DNA from: Ricordea florida
Taxonomy: Eukaryota > Cnidaria > Anthozoa > Corallimorpharia > Ricordeidae
Direction of reading: 5' to 3'
Length of the DNA stretch: 64,000 bases
NCBI GenBank assembly: GCA_949710005.1
Contig: OX453285.1
Coordinates: 22,528,503-22,592,502, forward strand
Of this stretch, positions 13,601 through 26,700 are shown piece after piece. The stretch's first letter is position 1, and each line of letters opens with the position of its first letter. Position numbers and translations under genes: made by a program. Below the pieces are notes generated by a model. That model ran no database searches, was not told where the DNA came from, and saw nothing but the letters and a program-made list of their open reading frames with translations.

Positions 13601-16600
13601 ACTGTTTGTTTTACTATACAGTGTGGTTCTAACTTTTTCATCTGTGGATCAAACCATGCAGTGTGACCATTCTTTGGAAAGCTGCTGCGTGATCAGTACT
13701 GTACTGTGGTACTGTTTGTTTTACTATACAGTGTGGTTCTAACTTTTTCATCTGTGGATCAAACCATGCAGTGTGACCATTCTTTGTAAAGCTACTGAAC
13801 AGTACTGTACTGTGGTACTGTTTGTTTTACTATACAGTGTGGTTCTAACTTTTTCATCTGTGGATCAAACCATGCAGTGTGACCATTCTTTGTAAAGCTA
13901 CTGAACAGTACTGTACTGTGGTACTGTTTGTTTTGCTATACAATGTGATCCTAAACTTTTCATCTGTGGATCAAACCATGCAGTGTGACCATTCTTTGTA
14001 AAGCTACTGAACAGTACTGTACTGTGGTACTGTTTGTTTTGCTATACAATGTGATCCTAAATTTTTCATCTGTGGATCAAACCATGCAGTGTGACCATTC
14101 TTTGGAAAGCTGCTGCGTGATCAGTACTGTACTGTGGTACTGTTTGTTTTACTATACAGTGTGGTTCTAAATTTTTCATCTGTGGATCAAACCATGCAGT
14201 GTGACCATTCTTTGGAAAGCTGCTGCGTGATCAGTACTGTACTGTGGTACTGTTTGTTTTACTATACAATGTGATCCTAAATTTTTCATCTGTGGATCAA
14301 ACCATGCAGTGTGACCATTCTTTGGAAAGCTGCTGCGTGATCAGTACTGTACTGTGGTACTGTTTGTTTTACTATACAATGTGATCCTAAATTTTTCATC
14401 TGTGGATCAAACCATGCAGTGTGACCATTCTTTGTAAAGCTGCTGCGTGATCAGTACTGTACTGTGGTACTGTTTGTTTTACTATACAATGTGATCCTAA
14501 ATTTTTCATCTGTGGATCAAACCATGCAGTGTGACCATTCTTTGGAAAGCTGCTGCGTGATCAGTACTGTACTGTGGTACTGTTTGTTTTACTATACAAT
14601 GTGATCCTAAATTTTTCATCTGTGGATCAAACCATGCAGTGTGACCATTCTTTGGAAAGCTGCTGCGTGATCAGTACTGTACTGTGGTACTGTTTGTTTT
14701 ACTATACAATGTGATCCTAAATTTTTCATCTGTGGATCAAACCATGCAGTGTGACCATTCTTTGGAAAGCTGCTGCGTGATCAGTACTGTACTGTGGTAC
14801 TGTTTGTTTTGCTATACAATGTGATCCTAAATTTTTCATCTGTGGATCAAACCATGCAGTGTGACCATTCTTTGTAAAGCTACTGAACAGTACTGTACTG
14901 TGGTACTGTTTGTTTTACTATCCAGTGTGGTTCTATCTTTTTCATCTGTGGATCAAACCATGCAGTGTGACCATTCTTTGTAAAGCTACTGAACAGTACT
15001 GTACTGTGGTACTGTTTGTTTTACTATACAGTGTGGTTCTATCTTTTTCATCTGTGGATCAAACCATGCAGTGTGACTATTCTTTGTAAAGCTACTGAAC
15101 AGTACTGTACTGTGGTACTGTTTGTTTTACTATACAGTGTGGTTATAACGTTTTCATCTGTGGATCAAACCATGCAGTGTGACCATTCTTTGTAAAGCTA
15201 CTGAACAGTACTGTACTGTGGTACTGTTTGTTTTACTATACAGTGTGGTTCTATCTTTTTCATCTGTGGATAAACCATGCAGTGTGACTATTCTTTGTAA
15301 AGCTACTGAACAGTACTGTACTGTGGTACTGTTTGTTTTACTATACAGTGTGGTTATAACGTTTTCATCTGTGGATCAAACCATGCAGTGTGACCATTCT
15401 TTGTAAAGCTACTGAACAGTACTGTACTGTGGTACTGTTTGTTTTACTATGCAGTGTGGTTCTATCTTTTTCATCTGTGGATCAAACCATGCAGTGTGAC
15501 CATTCTTTGTAAAGCTACTGAACAGTACTGTACTGTGGTACTGTTTGTTTTACTATACAGTGTGGTTATAACGTTTTCATCTGTGGATCAAACCATGCAG
15601 TGTGACCATTCTTTGTAAAGCTACTGAACAGTACTGTACTGTGGTACTGTTTGTTTTACTATGCAGTGTGGTTCTATCTTTTTCATCTGTGGATCAAACC
15701 ATGCAGTGTGACCATTCTTTGTAAAGCTACTAAACAGTACTGTACTGTGGTACTGTTTGTTTTACTATACAGTGTGGTTCTATCTTTTTCATCTGTGGAT
15801 CAAACCATGCAGTGTGACCATTCTTTGTAAAGCTACTGAACAGTACTGTACTGTGGTACTGTTTGTTTTACTATACAGTGTGGTTCTATCTTTTTCATCT
15901 GTGGATCAAACCATGCAGTGTGACCATTCTTTGTAAAGCTACTGAACAGTACTGTACTGTGGTACTGTTTGTTTTACTATACAGTGTGGTTCTATCTTTT
16001 TCATCTGTGGATCAAACCATGCAGTGTGACCATTCTTTGTAAAGCTGCTGCGTTATCAGTACTGTACTGTGGTACTGTTTGTTTTACTATACAGTGTGGT
16101 TCTATCTTTTTCATCTGTGGATCAAACCATGCAGTGTGACCATTCTTTGGAAAGCTGCTGCGTTATCAGTACTGTACTGTGGTACTGTTTGTTTTACTAT
16201 ACAGTGTGGTTCTATCTTTTTCATCTGTGGATCAAACCATGCAGTGTGACCATTCTTTGGAAAGCTACTGAACAGTACTGTACTGTGGTACTGTTTGTTT
16301 TACTATACAGTGTGGTTCTATCTTTTTCATCTGTGGATCAAACCATGCAGTGTGACCATTCTTTGTAAAGCTACTGAACAGTACTGTACTGTGGTACTGT
16401 TTGTTTTACTATGCAGTGTGGTTCTAACTTTTTCATCTGTGGATCAAACCATGCAGTGTGACCATTCTTTGTAAAGCTACTGAACAGTACTGTACTGTGG
16501 TACTGTTTGTTTTACTATACAGTGTGGTTCTATCTTTTTCATCTGTGGATAAACCATGCAGTGTGACTATTCTTTGTAAAGCTACTGAACAGTACTGTAC

Positions 16601-19600
16601 TGTGGTACTGTTTGTTTTACTATACAGTGTGGTTATAACGTTTTCATCTGTGGATCAAACCATGCAGTGTGACCATTCTTTGTAAAGCTACTGAACAGTA
16701 CTGTACTGTGGTACTGTTTGTTTTACTATGCAGTGTGGTTCTATCTTTTTCATCTGTGGATCAAACCATGCAGTGTGACCATTCTTTGTAAAGCTACTGA
16801 ACAGTACTGTACTGTGGTACTGTTTGTTTTACTATACAGTGTGGTTATAACGTTTTCATCTGTGGATCAAACCATGCAGTGTGACCATTCTTTGTAAAGC
16901 TACTGAACAGTACTGTACTGTGGTACTGTTTGTTTTACTATGCAGTGTGGTTCTATCTTTTTCATCTGTGGATCAAACCATGCAGTGTGACCATTCTTTG
17001 TAAAGCTACTGAACAGTACTGTACTGTGGTACTGTTTGTTTTACTATACAGTGTGGTTCTATCTTTTTCATCTGTGGATCAAACCATGCAGTGTGACCAT
17101 TCTTTGTAAAGCTACTGAACAGTACTGTACTGTGGTACTGTTTGTTTTACTATACAGTGTGGTTCTATCTTTTTCATCTGTGGATCAAACCATGCAGTGT
17201 GACCATTCTTTGTAAAGCTACTGAACAGTACTGTACTGTGGTACTGTTTGTTTTACTATACAGTGTGGTTCTATCTTTTTCATCTGTGGATCAAACCATG
17301 CAGTGTGACCATTCTTTGTAAAGCTGCTGCGTTATCAGTACTGTACTGTGGTACTGTTTGTTTTACTATACAGTGTGGTTCTATCTTTTTCATCTGTGGA
17401 TCAAACCATGCAGTGTGACCATTCTTTGGAAAGCTGCTGCGTTATCAGTACTGTACTGTGGTACTGTTTGTTTTACTATACAGTGTGGTTCTATCTTTTT
17501 CATCTGTGGATCAAACCATGCAGTGTGACCATTCTTTGGAAAGCTACTGAACAGTACTGTACTGTGGTACTGTTTGTTTTACTATACAGTGTGATTCTAT
17601 CTTTTTCATCTGTGGATCAAACCATGCAGTGTGACCATTCTTTGTAAAGCTACTGAACAGTACTGTACTGTGGTACTGTTTGTTTTACTATGCAGTGTGG
17701 TTCTAACTTTTTCATCTGTGGATCAAACCATGCAGTGTGACCATTCTTTGTAAAGCTACTGAACAGTACTGTACTGTGGTACTGTTTGTTTTACTATGCA
17801 GTGTGGTTCTAACTTTTTCATCTGTGGATCAAACCATGCAGTGTGACCATTCTTTGTAAAGCTACTGAACAGTACTGTACTGTGGTACTGTTTGTTTTAC
17901 TATGCAGTGTGGTTCTAACTTTTTCATCTGTGGATCAAACCATGCAGTGTGACCATTCTTTGTAAAGCTACTGAACAGTACTGTACTGTGGTACTGTTTG
18001 TTTTACTATACAGTGTGGTTCTATCTTTTTCATCTGTGGATCAAACCATGCAGTGTGACCATTCTTTGTAAAGCTGCTGCGTTATCAGTACTGTACTGTG
18101 GTACTGTTTGTTTTACTATACAGTGTGGTTCTATCTTTTTCATCTGTGGATCAAACCATGCAGTGTGACCATTCTTTGGAAAGCTGCTGCGTTATCAGTA
18201 CTGTACTGTGGTACTGTTTGTTTTACTATACAGTGTGGTTCTATCTTTTTCATCTGTGGATCAAACCATGCAGTGTGACCATTCTTTGGAAAGCTACTGA
18301 ACAGTACTGTACTGTGGTACTGTTTGTTTTACTATACAGTGTGGTTCTATCTTTTTCATCTGTGGATCAAACCATGCAGTGTGACCATTCTTTGTAAAGC
18401 TACTGAACAGTACTGTACTGTGGTACTGTTTGTTTTACTATGCAGTGTGGTTCTAACTTTTTCATCTGTGGATCAAACCATGCAGTGTGACCATTCTTTG
18501 TAAAGCTACTGAACAGTACTGTACTGTGGTACTGTTTGTTTTACTATACAGTGTGGTTCTATCTTTTTCATCTGTGGATCAAACCATGCAGTGTGACCAT
18601 TCTTTGGAAAGCTGCTGCGTTATCAGTACTGTACTGTGGTACTGTTTGTTTTACTATACAGTGTGGTTCTATCTTTTTCATCTGTGGATCAAACCATGCA
18701 GTGTGACCATTCTTTGGAAAGCTACTGAACAGTACTGTACTGTGGTACTGTTTGTTTTACTATACAGTGTGGTTCTATCTTTTTCATCTGTGGATCAAAC
18801 CATGCAGTGTGACCATTCTTTGTAAAGCTACTGAACAGTACTGTACTGTGGTACTGTTTGTTTTACTATGCAGTGTGGTTCTAACTTTTTCATCTGTGGA
18901 TCAAACCATGCAGTGTGACCATTCTTTGTAAAGCTGCTGCGTTATCAGTACTGTACTGTGGTACTGTTTGTTTTACTATACAGTGTGGTTCTATCTTTTT
19001 CATCTGTGGATAAACCATGCAGTGTGACTATTCTTTGTAAAGCTACTGAACAGTACTGTACTGTGGTACTGTTTGTTTTACTATACAGTGTGGTTATAAC
19101 GTTTTCATCTGTGGATCAAACCATGCAGTGTGACCATTCTTTGTAAAGCTACTGAACAGTACTGTACTGTGGTACTGTTTGTTTTACTATGCAGTGTGGT
19201 TCTATCTTTTTCATCTGTGGATCAAACCATGCAGTGTGACCATTCTTTGTAAAGCTACTGAACAGTACTGTACTGTGGTACTGTTTGTTTTACTATACAG
19301 TGTGGTTATAACGTTTTCATCTGTGGATCAAACCATGCAGTGTGACCATTCTTTGTAAAGCTACTGAACAGTACTGTACTGTGGTACTGTTTGTTTTACT
19401 ATGCAGTGTGGTTCTATCTTTTTCATCTGTGGATCAAACCATGCAGTGTGACCATTCTTTGTAAAGCTACTGAACAGTACTGTACTGTGGTACTGTTTGT
19501 TTTACTATACAGTGTGGTTCTATCTTTTTCATCTGTGGATCAAACCATGCAGTGTGACCATTCTTTGTAAAGCTACTGAACAGTACTGTACTGTGGTACT

Positions 19601-21890
19601 GTTTGTTTTACTATACAGTGTGGTTCTATCTTTTTCATCTGTGGATCAAACCATGCAGTGTGACCATTCTTTGTAAAGCTACTGAACAGTACTGTACTGT
19701 GGTACTGTTTGTTTTACTATACAGTGTGGTTCTATCTTTTTCATCTGTGGATCAAACCATGCAGTGTGACCATTCTTTGTAAAGCTGCTGCGTTATCAGT
19801 ACTGTACTGTGGTACTGTTTGTTTTACTATACAGTGTGGTTCTATCTTTTTCATCTGTGGATCAAACCATGCAGTGTGACCATTCTTTGGAAAGCTGCTG
19901 CGTTATCAGTACTGTACTGTGGTACTGTTTGTTTTACTATACAGTGTGGTTCTATCTTTTTCATCTGTGGATCAAACCATGCAGTGTGACCATTCTTTGG
20001 AAAGCTACTGAACAGTACTGTACTGTGGTACTGTTTGTTTTACTATACAGTGTGGTTCTATCTTTTTCATCTGTGGATCAAACCATGCAGTGTGACCATT
20101 CTTTGTAAAGCTACTGAACAGTACTGTACTGTGGTACTGTTTGTTTTACTATGCAGTGTGGTTCTAACTTTTTCATCTGTGGATCAAACCATGCAGTGTG
20201 ACCATTCTTTGTAAAGCTACTGAACAGTACTGTACTGTGGTACTGTTTGTTTTACTATACAGTGTGGTTCTATCTTTTTCATCTGTGGATCAAACCATGC
20301 AGTGTGACCATTCTTTGTAAAGCTACTGAACAGTACTGTACTGTGGTACTGTTTGTTTTACTATACAGTGTGGTTCTATCTTTTTCATCTGTGGATCAAA
20401 CCATGCAGTGTGACCATTCTTTGTAAAGCTACTGAACAGTACTGTACTGTGGTACTGTTTGTTTTACTATACAGTGTGGTTCTATCTTTTTCATCTGTGG
20501 ATCAAACCATGCAGTGTGACCATTCTTTGTAAAGCTGCTGCGTTATCAGTACTGTACTGTGGTACTGTTTGTTTTACTATACAGTGTGGTTCTATCTTTT
20601 TCATCTGTGGATCAAACCATGCAGTGTGACCATTCTTTGGAAAGCTGCTGCGTTATCAGTACTGTACTGTGGTACTGTTTGTTTTACTATACAGTGTGGT
20701 TCTATCTTTTTCATCTGTGGATCAAACCATGCAGTGTGACCATTCTTTGTAAAGCTACTGAACAGTACTGTACTGTGGTACTGTTTGTTTTACTATACAG
20801 TGTGGTTCTATCTTTTTCATCTGTGGATCAAACCATGCAGTGTGACCATTCTTTGTAAAGCTACTGAACAGTACTGTACTGTGGTACTGTTTGTTTTACT
20901 ATGCAGTGTGGTTCTAACTTTTTCATCTGTGGATCAAACCATGCAGTGTGACCATTCTTTGTAAAGCTACTGAACAGTACTGTACTGTGGTACTGTTTGT
21001 TTTACTATGCAGTGTGGTTCTAACTTTTTCATCTGTGGATCAAACCATGCAGTGTGACCATTCTTTGTAAAGCTACTGAACAGTACTGTACTGTGGTACT
21101 GTTTGTTTTACTATGCAGTGTGGTTCTAACTTTTTCATCTGTGGATCAAACCATGCAGTGTGACCATTCTTTGTAAAGCTACTGAACAGTACTGTACTGT
21201 GGTACTGTTTGTTTTACTATGCAGTGTGGTTCTAACTTTTTCATCTGTGGATCAAACCATGCAGTGTGACCATTCTTTGTAAAGCTACTGAACAGTACTG
21301 TACTGTGGTAGTTATTGTTACCATTTTACAAACTGTAATTAAAGTGAGGTCGCCTACCTCTGTCCCTCTTTGTACCAAAATCGAACATAAGCTTGATGGT
21401 AATGATGCCATGTTGCTGTCTTGCAGCTGATATGAGAACATGCCTGTGCTTTCAAATTTGTGCGTTGCCAGCCCCAATGAATTTGCAAACTTCAGAAGAT
21501 GTGGTATGGTCTTGCACAAACAACCTTTAAGAGATAACTAAATCTAAATGTCATTACCTCCGCCAAGGAGGTTATGTTTTCACGCCTGTCTGTTTGTTTG
21601 TCTGTCTGTCTGTTAATCGTTTTACGCAAAAAACTAATCAACGGATTTGCACCAAATTTGGTGGAAAGGTCGCAAATATACCCAGGATCAATCGATTAAA
21701 ATTTGGGATTTATCCGGATTAAACTCCGGATCTCAGATCCAGATGAGTGTAATATCAGGTGTACATATGTGGCGGGGCGGAGGTATGCGCTCTACCGAGT
21801 ACCCTTCTAGTTTCACCTTGCATTTAGTTATGGTAAACATACGGTTTTGAGTTTTATTTGTTGATGCCGCTACAGCGAGTACAATTTTAG

Positions 21891-21921
<31 letters not shown>

Positions 21922-22945
21922 ATATTATTATTATTAACCTTGGCACAATCTTGGTATACCCTTGGTAAAACCTTGATACAACTTTGGTACTACAACCTGG
22001 GGTTAACTTTGGGACAATCTTGGTATACCCTTGGTATACCCTTGGTACAACCTTGGTACAAGACTGGAACAACACTGGCACAACTTTGGGATATCCTGGT
22101 AAAAACCTTCATTCCACCACCAAATAGCTGTCTAAAATACTTACTGTCCTTGGTACACATGTCTGGATCAAACCTATAAAACTTACCAGGCTTTTGATGC
22201 TTCCCTGTTAATAAACGCTTAGGAGGTACACAACTTTCAACCTAAACATAACAAAGGACAACAATAATCTCTATTTTGTTTCCTTGTAAATTAAATAGAG
22301 GATATTACACGGTGGCGCGAAGATATGAATTTTCTTTTCGAGTGGCAAAACAATATTTTACGAACGAGCGCAGCAAGTGAGTAAAATATTGTTTTGGCCA
22401 CGAGACTAATCTAGGCGGGCCAGTAAATATATAAGTAGTCTAAACTATATCATACATTGGTGGAAATAACAATAACAGAGTAATAATTTATAGTAAATGT
22501 TACTTTATAACTACGAGAATTAAGAGCGGAGAAGAACGAAGAAGACTAGCTTTGATTTAAGTTATAATTACATATAAGATTTCAGTTTACGAATGATCAT
22601 GTGCATATTAGGAAAAGCATTGTCTTTGTTCAAACTACTCAGCAATTAATTTTTTATTTTTGATTTGAAAGACCTTCATGGTAGCTCTCTAAGAGTACAT
22701 GGTATCTCATTCCATACTCTAGCACCGAATCTTGAAAAGGAGGAACAGACTTTCAAAAAACACTATAACCATCTTCACATGCAAACAAAAAAAAAAGAAA
22801 CAAAGTAGTAAAAGTGACTAGCAAGAATAACACATATGAAAGGTGGCAGAGATTTAAAGCTTCAAAAAAGAATATACTACCATTCAAACCATACACTATT
22901 AACAGGACCTGGTATGGATAATTTCACTCCCACGAGTGACTTAAC

Positions 22946-22986
<41 letters not shown>

Positions 22987-23059
22987 GTGGAGACCTCTTA
23001 GGAGTGAAAGGGTTAAAAACTATCTCCCTTAACCCTTTCACTCCCACGAGTGACTTTAC

Positions 23060-23100
<41 letters not shown>

Positions 23101-23283
23101 ATGGAGACCCCTTGGGAGTGAAAGGGTTAAAAACTATCTCCCTTAACCCTTTCACTCCCAAGAGTGACTTTACAGATTTTACTCTGTCTGACGCCAGACG
23201 ATTTTACTCGTCAAGTGGAGACCTCTTAGGAGTGAAAGGGTTAAAAACTATCTCCCTTAACCCTTTCACTCCGAAGAGTGACT

Positions 23284-23328
<45 letters not shown>

Positions 23329-23514
23329 ATGGAGACCCCTTGGGAGAGAAAAGGTTAAAAACTATTTCCCTTAACCCTTTCACTCCCAAGAGTGACTTTA
23401 CAGATTTTACTCTGTCTGACGCCAAACGATTTCACTCGTCACATGGAGACCCCTTGGGAGAGAAAAGGTTAAAACTATCTCCCTTAACCCTTTCACTCCC
23501 AAGAGTGACTTTAC

Positions 23515-23554
<40 letters not shown>

Positions 23555-23627
23555 CATGGAGACCCCTTGGGAGAGAAAAGGTTAAAACTATCTCCCTTAA
23601 CCCTTTCACTCCCAAGAGTGACTTTAC

Positions 23628-23667
<40 letters not shown>

Positions 23668-23739
23668 CATGGACACCCCTTGGGAGAGAAAAGGTTAAAA
23701 ACTATCTCGCTTAACCCTTTCACTTCCAAGAGTGACTAC

Positions 23740-23775
<36 letters not shown>

Positions 23776-26700
23776 ATCACATGGACACCCCTTGGGAGTG
23801 AATGGGTTGAGTAGCCCAAATGTTTAACTTTAATTGAAAAAGCTATTGATATTGCAGAAAAATTAAAAAAGGTATTAGCAGTACACATCATAAATATACA
23901 GCTTTACAATAACTATTGCAGATGCGAAGGACGTCAATCACCTCTTTCAAGTAAAGTGAGGAATTCCAGCACTGTTCTTCCTGAAGAGCAGACCACCACA
24001 CTCTCTCACCTCTGTACACAGTATCAAGTGCTGCAGAGAGAGGAACAGAAAAGATGTATAGTGTCAAATAGCTAAGTTTTACTATTATGATACTGAGTCC
24101 ACGACTACAACTCCACCAAAGAAATGGAATCTTCTTGCTTTATTGCTTTAAAAACAAAAGCTCATGAACACGTAAACCCCTGGCAACTATATTTTCATGT
24201 GGCATCCTTCATTAGCCTCGCAGACCCGAGAGTTCCTGTAAATTTCCGCCCACTATATGTATGATCTTATGTTGAATTATAATAATAATAAAAAAAAAAC
24301 TATTGGTGTTACTATTGGTGTTACAAGTGTGAATAGCAAGGCTCAGTACAAGAGCAAAGAAAGAAAGTTCAAGTTCAGAGAAACGATAAATAGTATTAGT
24401 ATAAATACTCAGGTGATTATACAAATCGCGCGCTCGGATTGGTTCGCTATCTTGGATTACTAGGGACCTTTAGCAAGGACGACGCCGACGTCAACGAGAA
24501 CGACAACGAAAAACATAAATTCGCATTACTGCAATGAAATTGCAATTGTTCCAACACATTCTCCGTGTGAAACTCATGCCAACTGACCAGGACTTTAACT
24601 TGCATGAACGGCGTTGACGTTTTCCGAGTAACCTGAACATTTCTCTACTTGTGCTCACGTCCTCCACCTAACTTTAAATTTGGTCATTTCACGTCGTTGT
24701 TTTGGAGAGAACGGGAACGAAATGTACCAAAATGCGAAACGCACGTGTGGGGCGTGCAGAGCCATTGTTTTTGCTAATTATGCCTATTGTTTTTTTTGGC
24801 GTTCTCGTTCTCGTCGACGTCGTCCTTGCTAAAGGTCCCTATTAGCCGATAATCGCCTCGACGAAAAAATGGCTGCCAGTCGTTCGCGCGCTTTTGATGA
24901 AATAAAATATTTTCGTGTTGTACAATGCTTTTTCTTTTCTTTTTTTGAAATAATCAGCTGTGTATTTATACTAAAACAATTATTCGCCGAAGGCGAAGTG
25001 ATTATCGGTGAATATTCACCTCGACTTCGTCTCAGTGAATATTCACCGATAATCACTTCGACTTTGGCGAATAATTGTTAAATAAAAGTAATAATCATAA
25101 TCATAATCATAATAAATGATAATAATCATAATAATCATAATCATAATCATAATATCATGACCATAATCATGATTCAGGGCTCGAAAAAGAAAAAAAAATG
25201 ACCTGCCACAGCTTTTGTTTTTTGACAGTTGAAACAAATTTTCACCTGTCATTTTATATTTTGACTGTTATTTTTTACATTTTAATTGTGAAAATCATTT
25301 AGAGATAATATGCAGTATTTATTTTTCGCCTGCCATTTTGTTTTGCTTTTGGCGGTCCATTTTCTTTTAGAACTGCCAAATATTAAATAAGGCCTGTCTT
25401 TTGGCCATTGGCAGGCTGCTATTTCGAGCCCTGTGATCGCGTTCGACGAAGGAGGACGCAATCTATTCTTCAAGGCGCAGATACCAAATTTGTGTAGAGG
25501 CACTTTATACCAAATTCTTCACATCCCTTTGGTTAGTCACACATATTTGTTCCGTTTTCGTCGCCATTTTGTATTCTCATTGGCACGAGGTCTCGTTGAG
25601 TTTCGACTGCTTCAAGTACGTCAACTCCTTCTTAATTTTCGTCACGTTCGCTGTTGATTTCGGTTGCTTCTTCTGTTGACTGCTAAGTTTTCGCGTACAA
25701 TGTCGTTTAAAGGACTCGTGGCAACCATTTGTCAAAGCCTCAGAACGTTTTGCATCACTAAACTAGGACGCGTAGAAACGACATCTTTGGCGTTGAGTTC
25801 GTTGGACGAAACTTGTCTCTATCAGTTTACTGCATTTCGTCGCTGTACAATGTTTGAGCTGCCGATGTTGCCATATTTACAGAAGTTAGCCGACCTTTAA
25901 TTGTCTCCAACCAAATGAATGAGGTGGTTGTTCTTGTATGCAACTGAACATGACCAATATAAACCGAGTCAGTGTTCTCGTTTTCCATTGAGCATACCCA
26001 TTGTGATGGACACCTGAATGAAACGAGTCAAGGTACTCCTCTGCCATTGAACAACAAAATGAAACGAGTGATGGTACTCGTATTCCATCTAGCATGAGCT
26101 CTCTGAATGAACTCAATTGGCGCGTTCGTCGAGTATTTTCATAAAAATACAAGAAATTGGACTCTTCATAGTTCTTTGTTACACTACAGTACAACCTCTA
26201 TAAAAAGTCATACAAAGGTACACTGTGACACAGTTAACAATTTAATGTTGCACGGTTATTAACATATAGCCTGCGTAATGTGCTTTCAAACAGAAGGAGA
26301 AAAGAGAAAATTCAGATACGCAAAAAACGAATCGTAGTGCTCATGTTACATGTTGAGTGTAAATTACATACATATTGGAATTTCGCACCACAGCAGTGTT
26401 AATTACATATTGGAATTTCATATCACAACATATACAGAACTAGAACAGGCAAGATTTCCGCACAGGTTCCTACTTCACTACGCATGCTGAAGCTGTCTTG
26501 TCTGGTGTAATGCACGTGCAAATATTTCTTGTGTTCGAAGAACGAAATAGTATAGTTACAATATGCATAATGAAGTAGGGACCTGTACGGAAATCTTACC
26601 CTAGAACACACTGGTTCAATTTATCACATAGGGTACAATAAGTTAATAATGGTAAAAAAAACGGTAAGATTTCCGCACAGGTCCCTACTTCATTATGCAT

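Noticed and set aside
2096-21310. CRISPR-like regular repeat array
   Set aside because: Units are contiguous with no unique spacers and the context is eukaryotic.
22836-23585. 249-codon frame across the 114-bp array
   Set aside because: The unit length is a multiple of three; the frame is the MITE repeated.
25664-25900. 66-78 codon plus-strand frame in the GC-richer stretch
   Set aside because: No recognised domain, no splice signals, and it lies in an intron of a minus-strand gene.
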